From NCBI GenBank assembly GCA_944322635.1, contig CALUPL010000044.1, forward strand, positions 1 to 57,055: a stretch of 57,055 bases of DNA, written 5' to 3'. Numbering within the stretch: the stretch's first letter is position 1; every line of letters begins with the position of its first letter. Positions 43,651 to 52,846 of the stretch are shown in pieces. A program made the position numbers and the translations under genes. The notes under the pieces were generated by a model. That model did no database searches and was not told the origin of the DNA. It worked only from the letters and a program-made list of their open reading frames with translations. Origin of the DNA: an uncultured Mailhella sp. (GTDB lineage: Bacteria; Desulfobacterota; Desulfovibrionia; Desulfovibrionales; Desulfovibrionaceae).

Positions 43651-43897
43651 AATTCCTTGTACTCCTGCGAAATATTGTCGCTGGTTTCACGATATACTTT
43701 TTCCGGAGTACACGGCAAGGAAAAAGAGGCGCCGAAATTCAATTTTCAACCCGTTGTGGTCATTGGTTTTTTTATGTGTCTTGACGCCGTTGTCTTAAGA
43801 GGTTAAATCAGAAATAATTTTCGTATTATGGTAATTTGTCTTGGAACTTTTTTCGGAAATGAAAATTTTTCTCAGGCAAAAGGGCAAGGGAGGCTGT

Positions 43898-45508
43898 GTG
43901 AAACACACGACTGTAGTCATTATCGGCGGCGGCGCTACCGGCATAGGTATCCTGCGAGACCTCAGTATGCGCGGAGTCAAGGCGGTGCTGCTGGAACAGG
44001 GCGGCATTGCTTCTGGCGCGAGTTCCCGCTTCCACGGCCTGCTGCACAGCGGCGGCCGCTATGCGGTAAAAGACAATGAGGCGGCCAGGGAATGCATTGA
44101 AGAAAACATGATTCTGCGCCGCATTGGTCGCGAGTGCGTGGAAGAATCCGAGGGCTTCTTTGTCCTCAGCCAGCAGGATGACCCTGCTTACGAAAAGCCT
44201 TGGGTTGAAGCCTGTGCCAAGGCCGGCATTAAAACCGAGCCGGTAGATGTGAAGGAAGCGCTTAGGCTTGAACCCAATCTTGATCCCGGCATCAAGGCCG
44301 TGTATCGCGTTCCTGATTCCAGCGTGGACGGATTCCGACTGGTATGGCATAACGCCATGTCTGCCAGAAGGTATGGCGGCGAAATGCTGACTCATCATGA
44401 AGTGTTCGCCATAGACCAGGAAGGCGGCAAGGTGAAGGGCGTACGTGCCAGAAATCTTGTTACCGGGGAAGAAGTTTGCATTTCCTGTGACGTTGTGGTC
44501 AATGCTGCCGGTTCCTGGGCGGCCAAGGTCGTTGAGCTTGTAGGCCTTGAAGTTGGCGTGCAGCCAGACCGCGGAACACTGGTAGCTTTCAACCATCGTT
44601 TTACCTCCCGAGTCATCAACCGTCTGCATATGAGTTCCGACGGTGATATTTTCGTTCCGCACGGATCCATCACCATTCTGGGCACAACCTCGTTCCATGC
44701 TGATCGCCCCGATGCTCATGAGGCTCCTACCGAAGATGTACTCAAGCTGCTTGACATTGGTGAGGTGCTCATTCCCAATCTTCGCAGCTACCGTATTCTG
44801 CGCGCATTTGCAGGCACTCGTCCGCTCTATGTAGCCAAAGGCAGTGCTGCCGGACGTGCCGCAAGCCGAGGCTTCCACATTTCCGATCATTCGGAGGAGG
44901 GCCTTGACGGCATGTTTTCCATTTTCGGCGGCAAGTTCACGACGTATCGCCTGATGGCTGAAAAGCTTTGTGATCTTGTCTGTGAAAAGCTGGGGGTTCA
45001 TGCCGAATGCCGTACGGCGGTCGAGCCTCTCATCGCCGATCCGTCTCCGGCCATGATGGAGAAAGCCGCAAAGTATTTCCCCGTGCACAGTGTTCCTCTG
45101 GTTGCCAACCGTCTCGGAGATGCCTTCCCTATCGTTGTGGAAAAAGCCGCTGCCATGAAAAGCAATCCGCTGCTTTGCGAGTGCGAAATGGTAACCCGGG
45201 CTGAAATTGAATACGTTGCGTCCGACCCCTCCAGCCACTCCATGACGGACGTGCGACTGCGCACCCGTCTGGGCATGGGCACTTGTCAGGGGACGTATTG
45301 CTCGCTGCGGACCATTGGTGCCCTTACGGAGTGCCGGGTTCCGTTCCCTCTGTCTCCTGCCGATAACCTGCGCGATTTTCTTCAGGAGCGCTGGAAGGGA
45401 CTGCGTCCTGCCCTTTGGGGACTTCAGGCACGGGAAATGGAACTCGGGCGTGCCGTGTACGCAGCCACGCTGAACATCGACGGAGCTAGAGATGAACAGA
45501 AAAACTGA
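43898..45508 (+). CDS. glpA: Anaerobic glycerol-3-phosphate dehydrogenase subunit A
   Basis: A 536-residue FAD-dependent catalytic subunit that oxidises sn-glycerol-3-phosphate to dihydroxyacetone phosphate. The Rossmann FAD motif VVIIGGGATGIGILRDLSMRG is at residues 6-26, and the DAO-family motif GASSRFHGLLHSGGRYAV is near 51-68. The C-terminal BFD-like Fe-S domain has CECEMVTRAEIEY and GTCQGTYC, whose cysteines can hold a [2Fe-2S] cluster. A GTG at 43898 with AAGGGAGG upstream is chosen; the ATG at 43841 lies in AT-rich non-family sequence. It overlaps glpB by 17 bases. Confidence 0.94.
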   Translation: MKHTTVVIIGGGATGIGILRDLSMRGVKAVLLEQGGIASGASSRFHGLLHSGGRYAVKDNEAARECIEENMILRRIGRECVEESEGFFVLSQQDDPAYEKPWVEACAKAGIKTEPVDVKEALRLEPNLDPGIKAVYRVPDSSVDGFRLVWHNAMSARRYGGEMLTHHEVFAIDQEGGKVKGVRARNLVTGEEVCISCDVVVNAAGSWAAKVVELVGLEVGVQPDRGTLVAFNHRFTSRVINRLHMSSDGDIFVPHGSITILGTTSFHADRPDAHEAPTEDVLKLLDIGEVLIPNLRSYRILRAFAGTRPLYVAKGSAAGRAASRGFHISDHSEEGLDGMFSIFGGKFTTYRLMAEKLCDLVCEKLGVHAECRTAVEPLIADPSPAMMEKAAKYFPVHSVPLVANRLGDAFPIVVEKAAAMKSNPLLCECEMVTRAEIEYVASDPSSHSMTDVRLRTRLGMGTCQGTYCSLRTIGALTECRVPFPLSPADNLRDFLQERWKGLRPALWGLQAREMELGRAVYAATLNIDGARDEQKN

Positions 45509-46751
45509 TATTGTTGTGGTGGGTTCCGGCCTTGCCGGCATGAGTGCCGCTCTTACCGCAGCGCAAAGCGGCAAGAAGGTGACGTTGCTTACTCATGGCG
45601 CGGGTACTCTTGCCATAAGCAGCGGATGCATCGATGTTCTCGGCTATCTGAATGGGGTTCGCGTGGCTGACCCCTTTGAATCCATGGCGACTCTTCCGGC
45701 TGAGCACCCTTACAGCCTGATCGGCGGTGCAGAAACCGTTCGAGAAGCTATTGACTGGCTTAAGAGCGTTTGCCGAAAGGGTGGTATCGACATGGCGCAT
45801 GCGGCAGAGGAGGGGAATCATACTCTCATTACCGTCATGGGCACGTTGAAACCGAGCTATCTTTGTCCCGACAGCTTTAATCCCGATTGTCTGAAGGACG
45901 TGCATCGTGCCGCAGTGGTGACCGTGGAAAACATGAAGGATGTGCATCCCGGCCTTATCATTGATCAGCTTCATCGCTATGCCGAGCTTTCAGACAAGGA
46001 ATTCATGGAAGCCGTGCTTCCCTGTCCCATAGAGCATGCCCATCGCAACATCACGCCTTTGGATATCGCCCGTCATGTGGAAACTCCTGAAGGTATGAAA
46101 TGGCTTGAAAAGAGTCTCATGCCTTATGCTAAGCTGTATCCTGTTCTGCTGCTTCCGCCCATATGCGGAATGAAGCACAGCCAGCAGATATGGAATCAGC
46201 TTTGTTCTGCACTGAAGGTGAAAATCATTGAAATGGTTTCCATTCCTCCCGGAGTGGCTGGCCTGCGCATGCGCGATGTGCTGAAAAAAGCACTTAATGC
46301 CGCCGGGGTTTACATGGTGGAAAGTGCAGAAGTTGTGCGTGCCGAAGTGGAGGAGGGGCGTTGCAAAACCGTTCATACGCTGACAGCCTCCGGGGAAGAC
46401 GCATGGGAAGCCGACAGCTTTATTATTGCCACCGGCGGACTTCTGAGCGGCGGTATTTCCACTGCGCCGGGAAAAGCCTGGGAGAGTATTTTCCAACTGT
46501 CTCTTGACGCTCCCGCCGATACGGAAGCGTGGTCATCCCCCGACATTTTCGGTTCAAGCTTTTTTGCCAGCATGGGTGTGAAGGTCAACCATGAGTTGAA
46601 ACCTCTCAACGGCGAAGGCAATGTCTGCCTCGACAATGTTCGTTTTGCCGGACGTGTGCTGGGAGGCTATGATTTTGCCGCAGAAAAAAGCGGTAATGGA
46701 GTGGCGCTTGCCACAGGCCGGTACGCCGGAATGCTGGCAGGAAAGGAGTAG
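45492..46751 (+). CDS. glpB: Anaerobic glycerol-3-phosphate dehydrogenase subunit B
   Basis: A 419-residue flavoprotein subunit with the N-terminal dinucleotide motif DIVVVGSGLAGMSAALTAAQSG (residues 6-27) and the GlpB-typical LAISSGCIDVLGYL and YPVLLLPPICGM. The C-terminal part ANIIATGGLLSGGI-like segment (FIIATGGLLSGGIST) and GGYDFAAEKSGNGVALATGRYAG complete the FAD fold. GlpB links the GlpA catalytic subunit to GlpC. It starts inside glpA and ends 3 bases before glpC, so the three form a tight operon. Confidence 0.93.
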   Translation: MNRKTDIVVVGSGLAGMSAALTAAQSGKKVTLLTHGAGTLAISSGCIDVLGYLNGVRVADPFESMATLPAEHPYSLIGGAETVREAIDWLKSVCRKGGIDMAHAAEEGNHTLITVMGTLKPSYLCPDSFNPDCLKDVHRAAVVTVENMKDVHPGLIIDQLHRYAELSDKEFMEAVLPCPIEHAHRNITPLDIARHVETPEGMKWLEKSLMPYAKLYPVLLLPPICGMKHSQQIWNQLCSALKVKIIEMVSIPPGVAGLRMRDVLKKALNAAGVYMVESAEVVRAEVEEGRCKTVHTLTASGEDAWEADSFIIATGGLLSGGISTAPGKAWESIFQLSLDAPADTEAWSSPDIFGSSFFASMGVKVNHELKPLNGEGNVCLDNVRFAGRVLGGYDFAAEKSGNGVALATGRYAGMLAGKE

Positions 46752-46754
46752 GAA

Positions 46755-47966
46755 ATGAAGCGCCGTATCAATCCCGATAAATGCGTTGCCTGCTCCACCT
46801 GTGTGGTGCAGTGCCCTGTTGCCGAAGTAACTTCGAAGTTTCTTGGTCCCCGTATGCTGGGGCCTGCTTCGGAACGTTTTCGTATGCTGAATGCCGGCGA
46901 GGATGACTCACTCAGCTATTGCGCAAACTGCAAAAACTGTGACATTTCCTGCCCTCAAGGTGTGGAAGTTTCCAACATAAATATGCTTGCCCGTGCGGAA
47001 TACTGCCGGGAAAATCGTCCTTCGTTCCGTGACTGGATTCTCGCACACGGTGAACTTGAAGCAAAGCTGGTCAGTTATTTTCCGTCGTTCCTTGTGAACT
47101 TCGGAATGGCCAATCCTATCAGCAAGCAGATTCTCGACATGGTCGGCGTGAGTAAGAAAGCCGATTTGCCGAAATTTGCATCCAAGCAGTTTCCGGCCAT
47201 GTTTAAAGAATATAAGCAGCCGGAAAATCTTACTAAAAGAGTAGTCTTCTATCCTGGCTGTTTCATAAAGGCATATGCTCCTCAGACGGGTATGGATCTT
47301 GTATGGCTGCTTAACAAGGCCGGCTATAAGGTGGAATATCCTGAGGTGTTCTGCTGTTGCGGCACGCCGTTATATACCAACGGATTTGAGGCCGATGCTC
47401 GTAAGAATGCCGTAAAGAATCTCGAAGAACTTGCTGCCTGGCGTAAGGCCGGTATCCCGGTTCTGTCTCTCTGCCCGAGCTGCCAGCTCATGTTTAAGTC
47501 TGAAATTCCGGCATTTTTCCCGGATCTGGCTGAAAATATGGAGTCGACGGCACTTGATGATGCTATGGAGTTCATTCTTGGCTGCATAAATCGTGGAGAG
47601 CTGGATATTTCTGAGGCTGATACCTCGCCGCTTGACATCATTTATCATGCCCCGTGCCATTTGAGAGCTCAGGGCATAGGTTTTCCCGGCCTTGATATTC
47701 TGAGACTGCTGCCTGGAGTTCATGCCGTTAATGCCGATGCCGGGTGCTGCGGAATTTCCGGTAGTTATGGTTTCAAAAAAGAAAAGTATGACATCGGCAT
47801 GGCCATAGGCTCCAAACTCTTTGACACCATCAAAGATAGTGGCATTCGTCAGGTTGCTACAGAATGCGGCACATGCAAAGTGCAGATCATTCATGGAACC
47901 GGTAATCCTTGTGATCATCCGTTGACTATTCTGCGCAGACGTCTGGACAAGAAAACTACCAAGTAA
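46755..47966 (+). CDS. glpC: Anaerobic glycerol-3-phosphate dehydrogenase subunit C
   Basis: A 403-residue membrane-associated Fe-S subunit that passes electrons to menaquinone. Two [4Fe-4S] motifs are near the N-terminus: CVACSTCVVQCPVAE (residues 10-24) and CANCKNCDISCPQGV (about 56-70). Two CCG domains follow: VVFYPGCFIKAYAP with FCCCGTP, and HAPCHLRAQGIGF with DAGCCGISGSYG, which in related heterodisulfide reductase-type subunits bind unusual clusters or heme. The C-terminus has ATECGTCKVQI. The length is typical and the gene ends before a strong terminator. Confidence 0.94.
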   Translation: MKRRINPDKCVACSTCVVQCPVAEVTSKFLGPRMLGPASERFRMLNAGEDDSLSYCANCKNCDISCPQGVEVSNINMLARAEYCRENRPSFRDWILAHGELEAKLVSYFPSFLVNFGMANPISKQILDMVGVSKKADLPKFASKQFPAMFKEYKQPENLTKRVVFYPGCFIKAYAPQTGMDLVWLLNKAGYKVEYPEVFCCCGTPLYTNGFEADARKNAVKNLEELAAWRKAGIPVLSLCPSCQLMFKSEIPAFFPDLAENMESTALDDAMEFILGCINRGELDISEADTSPLDIIYHAPCHLRAQGIGFPGLDILRLLPGVHAVNADAGCCGISGSYGFKKEKYDIGMAIGSKLFDTIKDSGIRQVATECGTCKVQIIHGTGNPCDHPLTILRRRLDKKTTK

Positions 47967-47985
47967 TCTTATAAAAAAGTACGTT

Positions 47986-48024
47986 AAAAATCCGCCTTCC
48001 GCGATGCTGGAGGCGGATTTTTTA
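47986..48024 (+). terminator. Intrinsic terminator of glpABC
   Basis: AAAAATCCGCCT and AGGCGGATTTTT form the stem, with extra inner CC/GG pairs. A near-identical copy in reverse orientation occurs at 48538-48587. Confidence 0.9.
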
Positions 48025-48112
48025 TTTTCGAGGCTCAAATCGCCTTCTGTGCGTTTTTTTATTTTTGGGGAATACGTGCGAATGGTCATCACTCGTGCAT
48101 AGGTCGAAAATA

Positions 48113-48145
48113 CATTTTATCGGGCTTGGATGATGAAAAGCCCGA
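48113..48145 (-). terminator. Hairpin inside the inverted-repeat segment
   Basis: TCGGGCTT (48120-48127) pairs with AAGCCCGA (48138-48145). The minus-strand continuation is TAAAATGTATTTTC, so it could end a minus-strand transcript coming from the segment. Confidence 0.4.
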
Positions 48146-48550
48146 CAAAGCTCAGAACACTCCTAGGGGGGATACCCTTCATCAGCTTGTCCTCACAGAA
48201 CGGCTTAGAAAATTTAATATCGTCTTCTTCATAAATTATTTTCATCTACTTTTCCCGATAGGGGAGAGCAGACAGAACCTTAAGTAAATCCCCTTTCTTG
48301 TTTCAGGCTTTTCATCAGGTTGGCTTCAGCTTGGTGTTTGCCAGATCAGTGAGGATTTCTTTTCGCAGTAATTAAAAAGTCGATAGTTAGATAGGGTACT
48401 GTAGGTTTTTGAGTTTGTTTTTTGATAATTTGTTGGGATAATTAGTTTTTGTGTTTTAAAAAAAAAAAAAGTTTACATAATTTACATTATGAGACAAAAA
48501 TAAAATATAAAGTTTCCTTTAAAAACCTCCATATGGAATCTGAGCCTCGA

Positions 48551-48587
48551 AAATAAAAAATCCGCCTCCAGCATCGTGGAAGGCGGA
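48551..48587 (-). terminator. Inverted copy of the glpC terminator
   Basis: Read on the minus strand, the TTCCGCC and GGCGGA arms are followed by TTTTTTATTTTCG. It would stop transcription arriving from the hydrogenase side. Confidence 0.65.
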
Positions 48588-49245
48588 ATATGTCTCATGT
48601 TCTGAAACATCTCATTACATTAAAAAACTCTTGGCTGCATTTGATCTCTTCTCAGCATCCGATTCGTTTCCATATTCTCAACTTTTTAAATCGGTTCATG
48701 CAAAATCGTAAATATATTCCTTCGAGAGCCTGCTGGCAGATATTTGCAGGATTCGTCTGTTTTTTTTGAAGCTTCACTTGAAAAAAAGGGCTTATTTCAA
48801 AGCTGATGGTGCGCCGATATGCGCTGACGCAAAAAATAACATGGAAAGGAACTCCCCGCCTGCCACCTCTGAAAAACGGCACTTCTTTTCTGACGAGCCC
48901 TACTTTCTCTCCCCTCCCCTTCTCTCTATTTGAGACATTAATCGTCATCGCAATATATATCATCCATTCAATATAGGCCGACAATTAAACCCTTGTCGGA
49001 CTACAAGATATAATTTATTACAAATGCATCTATTTTTAAAAGCAATAATTACTCAATTGAGCATAAAACACCTAATAAAATACGAGTTTTACTGTCTCGA
49101 TTTTATAATATTTCTATCTGATATATGTATTTTACTTTATACATTTTAGATTGAGACAACACCTTGAACGACTCGACCTTCTACTTGACGAATTGTTTCT
49201 GTTTCGGTCGCCTCCGCTCCCTCAAATGCCTGAAGGCTTTTAACC
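48588..49245. other. AT-rich gene-free stretch before the hydrogenase terminator
   Basis: I see no supported gene or RNA. A 110-codon open frame on the minus strand (48652-48984) has no family resemblance and is not called. A small inverted repeat, TGTCTC (49093-49098) and GAGACA (49153-49158), frames a 54-base AT-rich spacer. Base composition is clearly lower in GC than the flanking operons. Confidence 0.5.
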
Positions 49246-49278
49246 AAAAAGCGCCCTGTATTATACAGAGCGCTTTTT
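49246..49278. terminator. Terminator of hydAB
   Basis: AAAAAGCGC-C-CTGTAT and ATACAG-A-GCGCTTTTT form a long stem around a single central T region, with A and T tracts on the two sides. It lies about 20 bases past the hydB stop and should work for the minus-strand hydrogenase operon. Confidence 0.92.
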
Positions 49279-49297
49279 CAAATTTCCTTTTTTAGCA

Positions 49298-49675
49298 CTA
49301 GGCTTCGTAAGGATACTTTTTATAACGGAACTCACCGCCGCGAGGTCCGGGATACTGCCCTTCTTCGTGCAACTTCCTTACTGCGGCAGATTTATCCGTC
49401 CACTTAGTATGAAGAAGGTGGTGGGACTTTTCACTCAATGGCTTGTCCAGGAATTTATTATACAGCTCCTGAACCTGCACATTATCCTGCGAAGCACGGT
49501 GAACGAAAGATTTATCCTCACGGTACACGCTGGCAATGCGCTCCTGCATATAGTCCTTGATGCTGCGGACTCCGGCAACGGCACGACCTGTCCAGTGAAT
49601 ACCCATGGCCAGGCCACCAGTAAGAATGCAGCAGCCGCGAAGAAAACCACGGCGGGTAATACTTTTGATAGACAT
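49298..49675 (-). CDS. hydB: Periplasmic [FeFe] hydrogenase small subunit
   Basis: A 125-residue small subunit of the D. vulgaris-type periplasmic iron hydrogenase. The N-terminus MSIKSITRRGFLRGCCILTG carries a twin-arginine signal (RRGFLRG at residues 8-14), so the folded heterodimer is exported by Tat. The mature part (IKDYMQERIASVYREDKSF to the C-terminal GEFRYKKYPYEA) matches the helical belt that wraps the large subunit. It starts 9 bases after hydA and ends before a strong terminator. Confidence 0.94.
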   Translation of the reverse strand: MSIKSITRRGFLRGCCILTGGLAMGIHWTGRAVAGVRSIKDYMQERIASVYREDKSFVHRASQDNVQVQELYNKFLDKPLSEKSHHLLHTKWTDKSAAVRKLHEEGQYPGPRGGEFRYKKYPYEA

Positions 49676-49684
49676 AGTCTCTCC

Positions 49685-50938
49685 TTATGCCTGCTGATTT
49701 TCTTCAAGGCGCTGTCTGTACCCTGCAAAGAGCTGACCGGCCTTCTGCTCAAAGACATCCCACACCGTGGGCATGATGGGCTGACCTCCACCACAGACAC
49801 AGCCACCGGGACAGGCCATGAACTCAATAAAATGGTAAGGGCATTCACCGGCACGAACTTTGTTCAGCACAGCGGGGAAATTTTTCGCCCCGTGAACGAC
49901 GGCTACCTTAATCTCTGTTCCTGCAATATTAATGGTGGCTTCACGGAAACCGGCCATACCGCGTACGGGCTGGAAATCCATTTTGCCGGGCTTTTCACCG
50001 GTAACAGCCTGGTAAGCAAAACGCAACGCAGCTTCCATAACACCACCGGTTACACCGAAAATAGTAGCACCGCCGGTAGATTCTCCCATCAGGCTGTCCA
50101 CGCCGCTTTCGGGCAGATGCGCCAGATCAATACCCGCCTTCTTGATCATATAGGCCAGCTCACGCGTATTAATGGTGGCATCGATATCGCGGGTACCGCT
50201 GGAATTCAGTTCGGGACGCAGACCTTCATATTTTTTGGCCACACAAGGCATAATGGAAACCGTGTAAATCTTCGCCTTGTCATACCCCTTCTGTTCGGCG
50301 CCATAAGTTTTGGACAGCGCGCCGTTCATTCCCACGGGAGACTTGCACGAAGAAAAATGAGGAAGCAGATCGGGATAGTAGGTTTCACAATATTTCTGCC
50401 AGCCGGGGCAGCAGGAAGTAAACTGAGGAAGATCCTTATTTGCCTTCAGGCGTTCCACAAATTCGGAAGCTTCTTCCCAGATAGTGACGTCGGCCGTAAA
50501 TTCGGTATCCCAGCAATGGGCAAAACCGAGCATCTTGAGTGCCGTAAGCATACGACCGGTGGTAACGGAACCCACAGGCATGCCGAAGGCTTCACCAAGA
50601 GCATAACGCACGGCCGGAGCAGGCATGGCTATGCACTTCACACTCTTATCGGCCAATTTCTTTTCCAGTTCAGGAACCCAGGTCTGCTCTTCATAAATAG
50701 CCCCCTGGGGGCAGTGAACAAGGCACTGGCCGCAGTTAATGCATACTTCGGGGTGAGGAATGCTGTGCACCTTGCCGGAAGCACCGTAAATGGCGTCCAC
50801 GGGGCAATAGCGCTGGCAGGAATCGCAGCCGATACACTTCTTAGGATCGATCTGCACAAAAGAAAGCTGGTCCGGGTTGCTCCCAACCGCGGGGACATGT
50901 GCTTCGTACTGCACATGCTCCATAGTAATACGAGCCAT
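49685..50938 (-). CDS. hydA: Periplasmic [FeFe] hydrogenase large subunit
   Basis: A 417-residue hydrogenase that oxidises (or forms) H2 in the periplasm. The two ferredoxin-type [4Fe-4S] motifs have cysteines at residues 35, 38, 41, 45 and 66, 69, 72, 76. The three H-cluster motifs are intact: TSCCPGW (C176 proton relay, C177 ligand), IMPCVAKK (C232) and the C-terminal [15 protein letters not shown]. It lacks its own signal peptide and depends on the Tat signal of HydB. Sequence and length match D. vulgaris HydA closely as I recall it. GGAGAG lies 4 bases before the ATG. No hydEFG maturation genes are in the window. Confidence 0.97.
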   Translation of the reverse strand: MARITMEHVQYEAHVPAVGSNPDQLSFVQIDPKKCIGCDSCQRYCPVDAIYGASGKVHSIPHPEVCINCGQCLVHCPQGAIYEEQTWVPELEKKLADKSVKCIAMPAPAVRYALGEAFGMPVGSVTTGRMLTALKMLGFAHCWDTEFTADVTIWEEASEFVERLKANKDLPQFTSCCPGWQKYCETYYPDLLPHFSSCKSPVGMNGALSKTYGAEQKGYDKAKIYTVSIMPCVAKKYEGLRPELNSSGTRDIDATINTRELAYMIKKAGIDLAHLPESGVDSLMGESTGGATIFGVTGGVMEAALRFAYQAVTGEKPGKMDFQPVRGMAGFREATINIAGTEIKVAVVHGAKNFPAVLNKVRAGECPYHFIEFMACPGGCVCGGGQPIMPTVWDVFEQKAGQLFAGYRQRLEENQQA

Positions 50939-51290
50939 TCAACTCTCCAGAGGTAAAAAGTTCGGCCATGAATCCCCCGCTTGACGCGGACAGGTCGGGA
51001 TACATTGCGTTGTAGTACCCTAGCCTATTAAACTCACCTTGTAAATAACGTAGCTGATTTTTCCTTTCCAAGGAGGATATTTAGCAATAATTCCAATTTT
51101 TCCAGCGCCCCGGACCAGTTTTATCCGTCGAAATTTCTTAATGAATTTTTTCCTTTTTTAATATGCATCTTCCGATGCAAAATGAAATGGAATAAATGAA
51201 CTTTTTTCAATAGTGAACAAAAAATCCATCGAAGCCTTTTCTGTTGTCAAGGGCCTATTTCATTAAAAGTATCTTTATATGTTCCCTTAA
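50939..51290. promoter_or_regulatory. Leader and promoter region of hydAB (about 350 bases)
   Basis: There is no gene here. The AT-rich region must contain the hydA promoter, but I could not pick a convincing -35/-10 pair or an HcpR/FNR-type palindrome. A perfect hairpin, TGCATC-TTCC-GATGCA, lies at 51164-51179 and may be a regulatory site. Confidence 0.45.
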
Positions 51291-51329
51291 GCATAAAAAA
51301 ACACCGTGTAGTCACGGTGTTTTTTATGC
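51291..51329. terminator. Terminator of metNIQ
   Basis: The arms at 51291-51308 and 51313-51329 (core AACACCGTG / CACGGTGTT with long A and T tracts) give about 17 base pairs around TAGT. It is 17 bases past the metQ stop on the minus strand. Confidence 0.93.
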
Positions 51330-51346
51330 GCAGTAAGAAGGAAAAA

Positions 51347-52147
51347 TTACTTTGCAGGTACGACAGCGCCTTCGTACTTTTCATTCATGAACTTTTTAAT
51401 TTCATCGCTCTTCAAGACTTCCGCCAGAGCCTGCAGTTCCGGACGCTGCTCGTCACCCTCACGAACGGCCAAAATATTGGCGTAGGTGGTGGCGGCAATA
51501 GAATCGGCCGTTTCTGCAGCAAGAGCATCCTTCACCTTAAGTCCTCCGAGGATGGCGTAGTTGCCGTTGATCGTGGCAAAATCGACATCGGGCAGGGAGC
51601 GGACGAGCTGAGCAGCTTCAAGCTCCTCAATTTTGAGCTTGTTGGGGTTCTCCACAATGTCTCGACGTGTGGCCGTAAGACCGGCTCCATCCTTCAGCTT
51701 GATAAGTCCATTGGACTGAAGAAGAAGCAAGGCACGGGCTTCGTTGGTGGTATCGTTGGGAACGGCCACTACGGCGCCCTTCTTGATTCCGTTCAGCGTC
51801 TTGGTTCTTCCGGCATAGATGCCGAAAGGTTCATAGTGCACGGAGGCGATGGAAACCAGCTTGGTTCCCTTTTCCTTATTGAAGTCGGTCAGATAAGGCT
51901 GATGCTGGAAATAATTGGCGTCAAGTTCTCCTGCATCAAGAGCCATATTGGGCTGAACGTAATCGGCATATTCGACAATCTTGAGTTCATGGCCTTTTGC
52001 CTTCATCAGCGGAACGGCAGCCTTAAGAATCTCGGCATGGGGAGTGGGTGAAGCTCCAACCTTGACCTCGGCGGCTTCGGCCTGGAAAAACGCTCCCGAA
52101 ATGGCGACGGAAAGCAGCGCAGACAAAAGAACTGGGCAGAGTTTCAT
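51347..52147 (-). CDS. metQ: D-methionine-binding periplasmic protein MetQ
   Basis: A 266-residue NlpA/MetQ-family substrate-binding protein for methionine uptake. Family features: EVKVGASPTPHAEIL right after the signal peptide, VEYADYVQPNMALDAGELDANYFQHQPYL, and YEPFGIYAGRTKTLNGIKKGAVVAVPNDTTNEARALLLLQ. Signal peptide residues are about 1-26 (ending QAEAA). Unlike E. coli MetQ it has no lipobox cysteine at the cleavage region, so it is predicted to be soluble in the periplasm. GAGAGG precedes the ATG. It is the last gene of metNIQ. Confidence 0.93.
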   Translation of the reverse strand: MKLCPVLLSALLSVAISGAFFQAEAAEVKVGASPTPHAEILKAAVPLMKAKGHELKIVEYADYVQPNMALDAGELDANYFQHQPYLTDFNKEKGTKLVSIASVHYEPFGIYAGRTKTLNGIKKGAVVAVPNDTTNEARALLLLQSNGLIKLKDGAGLTATRRDIVENPNKLKIEELEAAQLVRSLPDVDFATINGNYAILGGLKVKDALAAETADSIAATTYANILAVREGDEQRPELQALAEVLKSDEIKKFMNEKYEGAVVPAK

Positions 52148-52183
52148 GAATAACCTCTCTGTGTTCCGGTGCAGGTGCACCAA

Positions 52184-52846
52184 TTAGGATATACGCTTGT
52201 CAAAGCGCTTCGTAGCCCAGTTGCCTATCATCTGAAACAGCTGGACAATAACGATAAGAAGAATGATGGTGGCAAACATGATGTCCGTCTGGTAACGGTT
52301 GTATCCATACATGATGGCCAGCTTGCCGAGTCCGCCGCCGCCGACGGCACCGGACATGGCCGAATAGCCGAGAATGGTTATGGCTGCCACGGCACTGCCG
52401 TTGAGCAGGGAAGGTAACGCCTCCGGGAGCAAGACCTTGGTGATGATCTGCCAGGTGGAAGCTCCCATGGACTGCGCCGCTTCAACCACCCCTGCATCCA
52501 CCTCAAGAAGGGACGCTTCAATAAGACGCGCCACAAAGGGGGCGGCGGCAATGACCAGAGGTACAACGGTTGCATTGTTGCCAATGGTCGTTCCCACAAG
52601 AAATCTGGTAAAGGGAATGACCGCTATCATAAGAATAAGGAACGGGAAGGATCGCGTGAGGTTCACCACCATGTCGAGCACGGTGTAGAAAACCGGGCAC
52701 GGAGCTATGCCGTCCTTACGGCATATAACAAGCAACACGCCCATCACCATGCCGAACACATAGGACAACAGCGTGGACACAACGGTCATATACAGGGTAT
52801 CGACAACCCCTTCCCACAGCATTTCCACAAGCTGTGCATCAAACAT
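52184..52846 (-). CDS. metI: Methionine ABC transporter permease MetI
   Basis: A 220-residue inner membrane permease with five predicted TM helices. The coupling (EAA) loop reads EAAQSMGASTWQIITKVLLPEALPSLLNG, and the C-terminal GYSAMSGAVGGGGLGKLAIMYGYNRYQTDIM is characteristic of MetI. The length matches E. coli MetI (217). It overlaps metN by 8 bases and lies 36 bases before metQ. Confidence 0.95.
   Translation of the reverse strand: MFDAQLVEMLWEGVVDTLYMTVVSTLLSYVFGMVMGVLLVICRKDGIAPCPVFYTVLDMVVNLTRSFPFLILMIAVIPFTRFLVGTTIGNNATVVPLVIAAAPFVARLIEASLLEVDAGVVEAAQSMGASTWQIITKVLLPEALPSLLNGSAVAAITILGYSAMSGAVGGGGLGKLAIMYGYNRYQTDIMFATIILLIVIVQLFQMIGNWATKRFDKRIS

Larger units (their letters stand above)
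47991..48587. repeat. Pair of 50-bp inverted repeats around an AT-rich segment
   Basis: The left arm (47991-48040) and right arm (48538-48587) are reverse complements at 48 of 50 positions. The left arm is the glpC terminator plus 16 further bases. The 497 bases between the arms are AT-rich with no supported gene. Confidence 0.8.

Noticed and set aside
48117..48245. 42-residue minus-strand frame inside the AT-rich inverted-repeat segment
   Set aside because: Weak ribosome site and a terminator-like stem running through its last codons; not called as a gene, mentioned only as a possible remnant.
48652..48984. 110-codon minus-strand open frame in the AT-rich gap
   Set aside because: No family resemblance and no ribosome site; basic, irregular composition.
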